Part shown: positions 24,851-36,075 of the stretch, piece by piece
Position numbering within the stretch: position 1 is the stretch's first letter
How the letters are laid out: each line of letters opens with the position of its first letter
From: Porodaedalea pini
Taxonomy: Eukaryota > Basidiomycota > Agaricomycetes > Hymenochaetales > Hymenochaetaceae
Assembly: GCA_002794775.1 (NCBI GenBank)
Contig: NBAY01000015.1
Span: 62,001-126,000 of the forward strand
Direction of reading: 5' to 3'
DNA length: 64,000 nt
Notes under the pieces: generated by a model
Seen by the model: only the letters and a program-made list of their open reading frames with translations
The model's database searches: none
Told to the model about the DNA's origin: nothing
Position numbers and translations under genes: made by a program

Positions 24851-25562
24851 TGAGCTTGCCAATTCCGGGAAGTAGCAGATCAAAGCAACTAGAGTGGCCC
24901 GATCCATCATTTTCGCACTTACACAGGCTCTAATCAGGCCTTTCTTAACCTTCAAACGATATCAATTACCAACCTTTCTCCGTTCTATGTATATCACTCA
25001 CAATAACTCGCTGGAATTTGAAAGAAATCTTCCAGCTAATTCTATAATCACAGGTTGGAGTCCGAGAACTAGTCTTTCCATCTGCTCTATCGGCATGAGA
25101 GTAAGCAAGGTAGTCTTACGGCCTAGCGTAAGCAGTGCATTGGACGAAGTTTCCTATTCCGACTGATAAAAGACTGTCGACAATCGCCTTGTGAGCGTAA
25201 AGCATATTGTCAGCGATGAAGGATGCTTCGCGCTATCTCGGGGCACGGTGGTATGAATTCGTCTCCTCATTTGTGTCAAAGTAGCACCGCCTGGATTCAT
25301 TATATCAATGAGCGGGGAAATAATTTACAGCAAGAAAGGAACATAGGGATTACAGTGAATTAGTTTGTGACACGGTCAATCGCAAGCGAGTCCCTGCTGC
25401 TACGAGTTTATGAACGGTCAATTTACCCAACGAATCATTTGGCCGCCCTCGGATGCGCACATTTCTTCCAATTCTCCTTCCCAGCGAAATTTGGAGACAG
25501 ACGCTCCCCGAGTGCGTGCGGCATTTTGCCCATTGGCATCTATTTTGTATCCTCAGTAGTTG
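24851..25562. other. Spacer with carrier-exon relic
   Basis: No gene. 24,900-25,170 resembles 9,190-9,440, and 25,195-25,270 is the carrier last-exon relic seen before each DUF2235 copy. Confidence 0.55.
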
Positions 25563-27526
25563 TCATTCGCCTGTGTCAGTGATAATGAAGGACATACCAG
25601 GCACACTAAACCATGCGAGAGGCTTGTAGCGCTTGCCTTTGGGCCCTCTGTAATCTCTGATCCGTGTACGAACTGACTCGTGCATCTCTATGTACCATTC
25701 CACTTCTCGCTCCTTTCCTTGATCTTTAGTCGTATTCCAAGCATCTCCATAGATCTTGCGCCCTTTCCCCAAATTAAACCTCCTCTTGCACTTATTACGG
25801 TTCCCGCCTGACGAATTTTGTATGCGGTATTCCCTCGGAATCAGCTCCGGGATCCACCAATAGGGTTTACGGGAAAGCTGATCGTAACTAGGGGATAGCG
25901 CGTCGTGACACTCCTCCACATTTTCATCCACTAGCACCATATTCGAGAGGGTCTGACTTGCTGCCCCAGAAGACATTACGCAGGCGGGACATAATACCGG
26001 CAGGAGCTGTTGCTGACCCAGGCTGGTTGGCGGCACTCATGAATTTCATACGCTGTTTGTTCCACTCGGTCGGCGTGGAATCTTCATGATATGGGATCGA
26101 ATCAAATCCGATCTTGACCAGCATATCTTTATCAAAAAATGATGCCCGTACTCGTGCGGAAGCACTCGCGGATCATCCATCGAAGCGAAATGCGCGCAAG
26201 TGAGTTCCGCGTCCGATTGGCTTCAGAGCCTCCCCCGACATCGCTATGGCAACCGGCAAACCAGACCTCCCGGACACTTCTGTCAAGGAATCTTTTGTTT
26301 GTGTTGCCAGATGCTTCATTTAGGACTTCACCAGGTTCTTAGTTCAACCGCATTTTCAAATACTAGCATGACTCACCTTCATAATTGACAAATGTTTCAG
26401 GCTCCGATTGGGGACCATTCGCAGTGAGTTTGAAGTTCGGTGTGAACGCCACGCGGCGCTCGTCCAAAGCAAGTGCGTGACGAAAGACACGAATATTACC
26501 GAATATGGGCACATCGAAGGGTAGCTCTTTCTCACGTATTCCTAGCGAAGCAACGGTATCCCTGGTATAGTGAAAATGGGTAAGATGTCCATCAAGTTTC
26601 TGGTGAGACATTTTTGACATACCAAAGACCGATGAAATCAGATTTCACGCTCGATGAGAAAACTCGCTTGTATGCTTTGCACTTCTCCGGACCACCCTCA
26701 TCGTCACTGAGTTTAAACTCTTTCCAGGCGAATGGGATTTGACGGTCATTGCCAGGTGGTAGCAAGCCGACCTTTTGGACGAATCTGCAAAGTAGGCAGA
26801 CTGTGTACGCGCCTCCCGAAAAGCCGAAGAGCGAAATCTTGTCACCAGGTTTGTCTGGTTTTCACTCCCAAATCAAAGTGGTGCTCAACACAAGAAAGGA
26901 TCAGTGACAACATACAATACTGCATTAAGAAACGATACGCGTCTATCATAGTAAACGTGAGCTAATTGTCAATAATTGAAGCTGGTTGACGAACCTCGCA
27001 CATGGCGCTCAATATCCCATGCAATTGCCTCATCAAGGACGTTTGATGCCTCAATGATGAGTTTTGGGGTGAACATAGGATAGGTAAATGTTCCAAATCC
27101 TGTCTGATAATAGACTAACTGCGTCTCGTCGTCCTTACGAAGACATTCAAAAAATTTAAGGACATTCGAATTCTGGTTGGAGACGTAAATATTCCATTCC
27201 ATCGAGAAGATACAGGAACGCACTTTACCACAGAACTGATTGCTAGTTCCATCGAAGCACAGGACAAATTTGCGATCCCCCGGAGTCGGTACCTTGTCAT
27301 AAGCGGCGTCTGCCTTGATACTAACAGCACCAGCAATGTCATAAATGGCGTCCGCCCTGTTATGAGCGGCGTCCGCCTTGTTGACAGTGAAACCAGCATC
27401 CCGCGAAGTGGCATCAGCCCTGGTGCCTTCATGCGATGCAGTAATCGACTGTCTATCATCCCTCGCTCCATCATCATTGTATCTTGCAACTGAGTCGAGC
27501 GTATCGCGATGGGGTTTCTTAATCAT
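25563..27526 (-). pseudogene. DUF2235 protein, frameshifted copy 3
   Basis: The N-terminal exon (27,526) has a unique Ala/Asp-rich extension with imperfect repeats (NKADAAHNRADA, IKADAAYDK) before KFVLCFDGTSNQF, where the usual GTGN is GTSN. The elbow reads GFSGG, as in copy 1. At about 26,130 a six-A run replaces the five of copy 1, shifting frame inside the IFDKDM segment, and a second shift lies near 25,960. The C-terminus (LGKGRKIYGDAW, PLAWFSVPGMSFIITDT) is otherwise preserved. A recently inactivated gene. Confidence 0.8.
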
Positions 27527-28499
27527 GGGTGGTTGTGCAGAGAAGCTAGTATCAGATGATAAGTGATGGCGGAAGCGACTAAGCGCGAAATACTGGTGAA
27601 TGTATTTTGTTCGAGGAGAAGAGGAACTTATAATGGATCTGAAAGAAGAAACGCTGAGAATACTTAGTTATTTGCAATGTGTGATGGGGCCGCAATGCTA
27701 CTGCATCAACAGCACCAAGGAGGGGAAGTGCTGCACGTCCCGATGCTCAGGAAGGAGAAGCACTACACGTTCTGATGTCCAGGCCCTCGTTGGAATATTG
27801 ATTTTGCGTGATCTGTCCAGTCTCCATCCAATCAAAATATGGCTCCTCATATTTGCTATAAGGAAGCCTAAATTGAAAGATACGTAACAAAGAAGTAGCT
27901 TACTCGTTTGGTTTGCAAGTCTAGACGCCCTTGTTATCACGAGAGCCTAAATTAAAAACATGCATAACAAGCACTCAGTTGGTCTGCAAGCTTAGACGCT
28001 CTTGACTTCGCGCGATTCATACAACTCAGGAACAGGTGTATATAGTGCGGATCGGGTTGTAAGTCGCAGAATTGAGAAGACATAGACAATCCTCACAAAT
28101 TTGGAATTGCAAAATTACTGAAGGACAATGGCTTGCAAAAAGAGACTGTGTCTGCAGAACAAAACAAAGGAAGCCCCCTGTTTGTCTTCGTCAGCACGCT
28201 CCTCACAGATAAGTCAATTTTGAGAGATAGATACAGTGGAATATACCATTATTATGCATCACATTTTGAATCACTTGCACGTTCCAATGGTTCCGTGCAT
28301 CTCGCCATCCTACCTGGCTTTGTCTATGAAAGTAAGAGAGGGTCGGAGAGAGGCGCCACAGTCAGCTGTAATACTAATATACCTTCGAATTCCATGCTCA
28401 GGTAATCGCCATCTGTATACCGCGTATTATCACTGGAGTACAAGTTTTACGTGAATTATAACAGCACCACAATACACTCTAAGATGCGATCCCAAATCC
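27527..28499. other. Spacer equivalent to 11,634-12,599
   Basis: A diverged version of the spacer found 5' of the other DUF2235 copies. No gene is seen. It probably held the DUF2235 promoter. Confidence 0.5.
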
Positions 28500-29925
28500 T
28501 TCATGTGGCGCGTCTCGGGACTTACCAGCCCTACTCCTTATTTCCGAGAAGGCCATGCTTTCTATCACGCGTCCTATGTCTTGAGGTGTTCTTCTCGCCT
28601 ACTAGCAGATAAATGCAAGCAATCGTCTTCCCGTCGTCGTTTGAGCGCATATAGAACGACTTCAGTGATCCGGGGTAGTCCGTCACAAATACAGGACCGC
28701 CAGTCGTCCCAGCCAGCCATTTCTCGTGCTCGCTCTGCAGGTCATTTCCCCATTCTGGCGCAAATGCGAAGAGTGAACGATCACCCTCGTAAGCTGCACG
28801 CAGACTATGAACAGCGTCTGTGTAACTCATGCGCGTCCAGGGCCTGTTCAGCGCGAATGTCTCCCACACACGCGACTCGATCTCTGGGTCTTCACAGCTC
28901 TCCCGTGCAACGACCGCACGGACAACATCCTTGATTACATCCTCCACAACGACGCACAGCTCCTCGACATGCCGTACAAATGCCCATTCAGCTTCGAGCA
29001 TCCAGAATTCAGCAAGATGCCGACTCGTTTGTGAGCGCTCCGCGCGGAAGCTTGGAGAGAGCGTGTACACGCGTGATCGTGCATGCACGAGCGCTTCAAG
29101 GTGGAGCTGCGAAGAGACGGTTAGGTATGCCTCTTTTCGAAAGAAATGCCTCGAATCTGCATCCTCGTTTTCTTCTAGAGGTTCTTGAGTAGATGTATCA
29201 GAGGCAGAAACAGAGAACGCTTCGCCAGCTCCTTCACAGTCGCTGGACGTTATGATGGGTGTATGGGCGTACGTGAATCCCTCTTTCTAACGAGTCACAT
29301 TTAGTTTCAGTTTCAAAGAATGGGACGGGACTGACTTCAAAGTAAGAATGGATTGAACGTGAGAGACAGTCTCGTATTCGTAGCATTTCACCAATCTTGT
29401 CTGCTCGAGCTCGGAGGTGACATTGGTCACGTAAATAATCCACTGTAAGCACCTGCTTCTGTATAGGATACGTCTTGAAATAGTTCAGACCCTCATCAGC
29501 CATGCCTCAGGTGAGAAAACTTACGTCTGGATCGCATTCTCCGATAACCTCAGCAGCATCTACGCGATACTCCCTATCCTGCTTCGCACCCGGACTGTCA
29601 ACGAGCTTTCCACGCAGCTTGACGCTACATCCATTGTTCAGCCTACACATCACGCAGATGGTTTTATTAGAGCGAGTGAAAAATTAATCCTTAGAAACGC
29701 GCACTCACCCATCGGGAAGGACATCTTTGCGAAAAACCGTCTGCAATCCGCGCGTCGAGCTGCCATCGCTGACAACTGCGAAGGAGACGTTCTTTTGCCG
29801 GCGAACAGACTTAATCCAGCCGCATACTTCTATATCAGACTGAACATGGCTGAGCTGACTTGAGAGTAGCTGGCGGATGGTTGGTGGAAGGGACGACGCA
29901 GCATGGCGTCTGAGAGGAAGTCAGT
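28500..29925 (-). pseudogene. Asparaginyl-tRNA synthetase, truncated copy 3
   Basis: The central exon is almost identical to the intact gene: FRAERSQTSRHLAEFWMLEA (motif 2), [33 protein letters not shown]. After ACIYLLVG it diverges, and motif 3 is missing. The 5' exons are present (WIKSVRRQKNVSFAVVSDG near 29,800), but the start region is frame-shifted relative to copy 4 near 29,905. Non-functional as a synthetase. Confidence 0.85.
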
Positions 29926-31059
29926 AGCGACGCACGTGACTCAGACACGCTCGACGCGTCTTTTGTTTTGAAGGTTTTTCACACCTCTACCGACACTACA
30001 TCGGCCTGCTATTCTAGAGTCAGCTGTGCTCCTCAAACTCAGAAGTTATTATGACTACATCTGAATATAAGTTAATGAATGAATTTTCTTCCGCATGTAT
30101 GGTCGCTTCGCGTTCAAATTTCTGTCACTCGGAAAAATGCTGCAGAAAGTAATACATATACTATTGGGGTGACTGAGAACTCAGTGAGATGAATTCCTGA
30201 TCTTTCTATAGTTTTCTGAGACGACGAAGATAGATAGATGATTAACGCTAAGCGCCGAGTTCCCATGGGTTTCTAACAAGTTGCAAAGCAGTGAGTATTT
30301 CAAACAGTCTGCAAAGTCACTAGTAGTCGCTCTAGTTATAAAATAATGGAGGTGATGTTGGTGTAGAGCGCACTTACATGGACTCCTAAAAGGGTGAAAG
30401 TCGCATTATACTGCATTTAATATATTCTTCCTCTTTCCTTTCATTCGCTATGCGTTCAAAATAGAAACCACACCAACACAGTTCTCAAGGCCGAAATCCC
30501 AGAAACACAGACACAAGTTCCAAGGAACCTCTATCACCTCAAGAATTGCTTGAAAATAGGATAGACGGTAACTTGCATCATATCATGGCCATCATCGCTT
30601 CTACCCCTTTTAAATAAACATAAAAATGTTGTTGTTCGACTGATCGACAAAGCTCATCCACTGAGCTGATTCGTGTATACATCCATACCGAAAGCCCATA
30701 TGACGTCTTCCTTTGCATGGACCAAGTTTAATCCAAGAAGTGTGAGGAACTTATAAGCCAGGTAGCGTGTCACAACTTTGGTTTCATTGCAGTTTCTGTA
30801 GAAGCAGCGGCTCTTCCCAAGGAGCTCCGCAGCTACTGATGAGTACATTTCTGTTGTTGTACAATCCAGTGTCTTGGAAGGACATCTGTCAGCAGCCACC
30901 AGAAATGGGATTGCAACGCAGTAAAGAGAAACACTATTAAAGGGCATTGGAATTCTGTTTCAAATATATATACAATAGACTGAAAAGAAGGTCGGGAAAG
31001 AATAGGATAATAGCGGCAAACAAGATGGCGAAAGCTATAGGCTATCAAAAAATGTTCTC
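29926..31059. other. Region between units; kinase relic inside
   Basis: 29,930-30,320 resembles the AsnRS upstream region at 35,480-35,905. The rest is unique except for the kinase relic annotated separately at 30,660-30,800. Confidence 0.55.
30660..30800 (-). pseudogene. Protein kinase relic (activation-loop region)
   Basis: The reverse strand reads TRYLAYKFLTLLGLNLVHAK followed by DVIWAFGMDVY. This aligns with GTSRYLAYELLA...DVWAFGMTVF of the kinase-Tup1 genes 10-20 kb away. The match covers only about 45 residues around kinase subdomains VIII-IX. It shows that a third copy of that kinase once lay here. Confidence 0.7.
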
Positions 31060-33096
31060 TTATTCTACCCACCGAATCATCCCAATCTGAGATCGCTCCT
31101 CGGTAACCTGACAATCATCCCAGCGAATCAATGTATCCTTGCCGTTGTCGGCTCTCGTGACACGAAACCATGCGCGAGGTCTGTATCCAGTCTCCATGCG
31201 CGTGAGAACGGAGCGGTGTACCTCTATGAACTTTGCTCCCGAGTTTCGATTCCAAGCATCTCCGTAGATCATGCGCCCCTTTCCTAGGTTAATTCGAGAC
31301 TCGATCTCTTTACGCTTGTCCTTCGACTTCTGCACGCGAAACATGATTGGCCATATCTCGAAAATCCACCAAAGCCAGTTCATAGAGAGCTGATCATATT
31401 CGGGTGATACTGCATCCTTTAGCTCTGCCATGCCTTCATTCTCTGGCTCTGTAAATTCTTTGAGAAGACGATTCGTGTCGGTTGACAACTCCTCGTTGAC
31501 TTGCAATCGGCCTGCCACCCCACGTTGTTCCTCCAAGTCAGATCTTGTGGCACGATTCCATGCAGAACGAAGGCCTCGTGAGTACTTTGAGTACCAGAGA
31601 AGCTTCAGTGGATAGACCAGGATTGCGTAAAAGAAGAGGAGCAAACGCCAGACTGGCACACAGAGAAAGACAACCACGGCCGAATCCCTCAATGATTGAT
31701 ATAAGGACTTTCCACGTTCGCGCTTCGTCAAGCTGCAGTCCTTGCCCGAGAGGCGCTCCCCTTGCATCACCACGGGGCCTGGACCCTCCGAAATCACACC
31801 GAATCCGATGTCGGTGAGCATCTCTCTGTCAAAGGAGATTCCCGTATCCATACGGAAGCACTCGCGGATCATCCAGCGGAGCGGAATGCGCGCGAGTGAG
31901 TTGAGTGTGTTATTAGGCACAGAGCCTCCCCCAACATCGCAGTGGCACCCAGCAAACCAGACCTCCCGGAAATGTCTGGCAAGCCATGCTTCTGCTTCCG
32001 CACGTGTGTATATCTGAGTTCCAGCTTTACTGTTTGTTAGTCAGCCGCCTGTGATTCAAATATATAGCACGACTTACGAGTGATGCTAACACCTGCTTCA
32101 TTTTTCAAGTCGTTGTTCCCCCGAAGCATGAAATTTGGTGTGAATTTGGCTCGTCGCTCGTCCAAAGCAAGCGCATGACGAAAGACACGAACACCACCCC
32201 CAACGGAATTAGCGAAGGGTAGCTCTATGCCGGATATGCCAAGTGAAGCAACAGTGTCCCTGCGATAGTTGACCTGGTTAAGATATTACTGCATCCTATC
32301 TTTACTGAGACGATTCCACATACCAAACACCGATGAAGTCAAATTCTACACTCAATGAGAATGCCTTCTTGTATTCTGCACACTTCTGTATACCTCCCTC
32401 ATCATCGCTACATTTGAATACATTCCAGGCGAATGGGATCTGAGCGTGATTTTCAGGAGGTAACAGGCCGACCTTCTGGACAAATCCGGAAAGTACGCGG
32501 GCTGTGTACGCTCCCCTCGAGAAGCCGAACAGTGAAATCTTGTCAGCGGGTTCGCCAGATTCGCCAGGTTTTCCAGGTTTTCCAGGTTTGTCTAGTTTCA
32601 GTCCTAAGATCAAAGTGGTGCTCGATACTGAAGGAAAGTTCAATGACAACATACAGTTTTGCATCAGAAAGCGATAAGCATCTGCCAACGGAGACCTCAG
32701 TTAACTTCCCTTATGGGGTGACTCTGTTGACGAACCTTGGACGTGGTTTTCAATATTCCATCCGATTGCCGCATCTAGTGCCATTGACGCCTCTACGACA
32801 GGTTTCGTGAGGAAGGCGGGATGTGTATATGTCCCAATCCCTGTTTGATAATAGACTATCTGGCTGGCATCGTCCTTGCGAAGGCATTTGAAGAATTGGA
32901 GGACATTGGAATTCTAAAATAGCACATTAGTCTCTTATTTCATCGAGTAGAAAAGATAACTCACTGTGTCGCTGAACTGATTACCAGTGCCGTCGAAGCA
33001 CAGCACAAGTTTACGAGGCTCCCCATCACGAACTGTAGTAATCCAGTCCCTCTTTGGGAACAGCATACCATCGACTAGCCCACTGCTCGTAGACAT
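31060..33096 (-). CDS. DUF2235 (Tle1-like) alpha/beta hydrolase domain protein, copy 4
   Basis: The most divergent and apparently complete copy. It starts MSTSSGLVDGMLFPKRDW at 33,096. Seen in order: RKLVLCFDGTGNQFSDT; a Gly/Pro/Lys repeat (KPGKPGKPGESGEPADK) just before the elbow LFGFSRGAYTARVLSGF; GCHCDVGGGS and IPLRWMIREC; a hydrophobic stretch (AVVFLCVPVWRLLLFFYAIL) that could be a membrane segment; and the tail LGKGRMIYGDAWN with GYRPRAWFRV. By family, a serine hydrolase, possibly acting on lipids at a membrane; substrate unknown. It pairs with the intact AsnRS to its right. Confidence 0.82.
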
Positions 33097-33906
33097 GACT
33101 AGTCAATCGGTGAAACCAGATGGTGGATGACAGAGTAGTGAGAACGACAAGGTTGAATAACGGTGAACACATCTTACTCGAAGGTGAGGGGCGACTTATA
33201 TTGACTCCTGGAAAAGTGCTAAGAAACCTGAGCCACTTGCAAGACATGATGCTGCCGCACTGCAAACGCGCTGAGCGTGTTCGAGCGCAGGTAGTTTCCA
33301 CTGCTTTACCCTCGCTGTTCATCAATCGTGCACCATGCATTCAATGCTTCTTGAGTGCAAACTGTAGGCAAGATCCAGGCCATGTATATCAAAGACTTTT
33401 GATCTCCCGAGTAGAAGAGGTTATAATCAGTTTTGCAGAACGTCTTACACGAGGAATAACAACAGAAGTCACAGTTGGCATCGCGTGTCGACCTCGTCTT
33501 TTGCACCGACCGAGGGCCGTCCAAATTAGGGGCGCAAGAGTCAGAGTTCCTATGCGGAGCTGAAAACAAAGAAGACTCTCACAAATTCGGAATCGTAGAA
33601 TATGTCAAGGCGACGATGCGCGAAAACAACTTGACAACAGCTCTACGCCTGCGGAACGAAAGCTAAAAATGCTATTCATCCTTGTGGCGGCATAGGCCGG
33701 ATTTTATGCGTCGCATTGCCAATCGCTTGGAGGTTTCGACATGCGTAGCCTATCTTTTCCAGTTCGACTGTTCAAGTAAGAAAGAGGCAGGCGCAGCGGC
33801 AAACAGCTACAGTATACTTTCGTATTTCATGCATTTGACTGTCGCAATTTGTTTGTTGCATGCCGTCGCTGGAAGTCCGATTTTATATCATTCAATGGGA
33901 AACGAT
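33097..33906. other. Spacer between DUF2235 copy 4 and AsnRS
   Basis: Likely holds the DUF2235 promoter and the AsnRS 3' end. No coding feature is recognised. Confidence 0.5.
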
Positions 33907-35476
33907 CTATAACAGCATTCTCGATGCCCATCGAGGCATCGCGATGCACTCCCGGACATTCGGTAGACCTGAAACTGCACTCACAAGCCTCTCGAAACCA
34001 AGTCCAAACCCTCCATGCGGCGCGCCTCCATACATCCGCAACTCTCTATACCACCCATACTCCTCCTTTCCGAGAAGCCCATGCTTCTCCATCGCTTCGT
34101 CCAACAACTCTAATCGCTCTTCCCTTAACGATCCGCCGACGAGCTCACCAATTCCGGGAATTAGCAGATCAAAGCAAGCAACCGTCTTTCCGTCGTCGTT
34201 GACACGCATGTAAAACGGCTTCAACGATGTAGGGTAGTCCGTCACAAATACAGGACCGCCAGTCGTCCCAGCCAGCCATTTCTCGTGCTCGCTCTGCAGG
34301 TCATTTCCCCATTCTGGCGCAAATGCGAACAGTGAACGGTCACCCTCATAAACTGCACGCAGCCTATGAACAGCGTCTGTGTAACTCATGCGCGTCCAGG
34401 GCCTGTTCAGCGCGAATGTCTCCCACACACGCGACTCGATCTCTGGGTCTTCACAGCTCTCCTGTGCAACGACTGCACGGACGGTATCCTTGATTACATC
34501 CTCCACAACGACGCACAGCTCCTCGACATGCCGTACAAACGCCCATTCTGCCTCGAGCATCCAGAATTCAGCAAGGTGCCGGCTCGTTTGCGAGCGCTCC
34601 GCGCGGAAGCTTGGAGAGAGCGTGTACACGCGTGATCGTGCATGCACGAGCGCTTCAAGGTGGAGCTGCGAAGAGACGGTTAGGTATGCCTCTTTCCGAA
34701 AGAAATGCCTCGAATCTGCGTCCCCGTTTTCTTTTAGAGGTTCTTGAGCAGATGTATCAGAGGCAGAAACAGAGAACGCTTCGCCAGCTCCTTCACAGTC
34801 GCTGGACGTAATGATGGGTGTATGGGCGTACATGAAACCCTCTCTCTGACGAGTCACAATTAGCTTCAGTTTACGAAGAAGGGGACAGGACTGACTTCGA
34901 AGTAAGAATGGATTGAACGTGAGAGACAGTCTCGTATTCGTAGCATTTCACCAATCTTGTCTGCTCGAGCTCGGAGGTGGCATTGGTCACGTAAATAATC
35001 CACTGTAAGCGCATGCTTCTGTATAGGATACATCTTGAAGAGAGTTCAGACCCTCATCAGCGATACCTCAGGGGAGAAAACTTACGTCTGGATCGCATTC
35101 TCCGATAACCTCAGCAGCGTCTACGCGAAACTCCCTATCCTGCTTTGTCCCCGGACTGTCAACGAGCTCTCCACGCAGCTTGACGCTACATCCATTGTTC
35201 AACCTACACATCAAGCAGATGTTTTTATTAGAGCGAGTGAAAAAATTAATCCTTAGAAACGCGTACTCACCCATCGGGAACAACATCTTTGCGAAAAACC
35301 GCCTGCAATCCGCGTGTCGAGCTACCATCGCTGACAACTGCGAAGGAGACGTTCTTTTGCCGGCGAACAGACTTAATCCAGCCGCATACTTCTATCTCAG
35401 ACTGAGCATGGCTGAGTTGACTTGAGAGTAGCTGGCGAATGTTTGGTGGAAAGGAGCGACGCACCGCGCCGAGCAT
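33907..35476 (-). CDS. Asparaginyl-tRNA synthetase, mitochondrial type (complete copy)
   Basis: Charges tRNA-Asn with asparagine. The first exon (35,476-35,272) encodes the anticodon-binding OB fold, MLGAVRRSFPPN to FRKDVVPDG. Two or three small exons follow (LNNGCSVKLRGELVDSPG; YLRDQCHLRAR...MLRIRDCLS). The last exon (from about 34,857) is the class II catalytic domain. It contains HTPIITSSDCEGAGEAFSVS, motif 2 [50 protein letters not shown], and motif 3 [11 protein letters not shown]. There is no long cytosolic-type N-terminal extension, so it resembles the mitochondrial enzyme (yeast Slm5). It is the only copy of five with all motifs in frame, so it is probably the functional gene. Confidence 0.92.
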
Positions 35477-36075
35477 GGCGTCTGAAAGAAAGTCAGTCGC
35501 GACGCGCGTGACTCAGACACGCGTACGCTCGACGCGTCTTTATTAATATTATGAAGTTTTTTCACACCCAGCCGAGACTACATCGGCCTGCTATTAATAT
35601 TCCAGATTCCGTTGTGCTCCTTGACTATTTTTCGATGTAGAATCCAAGTGAGTAAACAGGTTTTCTTTCCGGCTACATGGATGCTTCGCATTCAGATTTC
35701 TGCCCCATATAGAAAGCGATGCAGGAAGTGATATATATACATTACTGGACGACTCATTGGATATTCCAAGAAGTTTCTGAGATGAATTCTTGGTCCCGCT
35801 AGCTTAATACAGACCGATACATGATTAACACTGAACTCCCATGGGTTTCTAATAAGATGCAAAAAATAGGTACTTCAGGCTGTCTGCAAAGAGAAGAGTT
35901 TCGATTAGAAAACTGTTCAGAGGTCGGCGCCATTTCAACGAAATACATACCATTCATTTAGCCCTCTTCATCCTTAGCCTCAAACGTACAACATTCGTCT
36001 TTCATGCAATGATATACCAGAAAGATAAAGCACCAAACATACATGTATGAAAAACCTTCCCTTTCCACGTCCACA
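35477..36075. other. Intergenic; right edge of duplication
   Basis: Up to about 35,905 this resembles 29,930-30,320; after that unique sequence begins. It contains the AsnRS promoter and the DNAJC17-like 3' end. Confidence 0.55.

Larger units (their letters stand above)
19010..35905. repeat. Segmental duplication block B
   Basis: The second copy of the array, with the 3,430 bp transposon removed equivalent in order to block A. The right limit is set by similarity of the AsnRS upstream region (about 35,740-35,900) to that of copy 3 (about 30,170-30,320). This block holds the only complete AsnRS. Confidence 0.78.

Noticed and set aside
9812..33096. DUF2235 genes as a recent bacterial transfer
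   Set aside because: They have many fungal introns, and the family is widespread in basidiomycetes, so no transfer signal is visible here.
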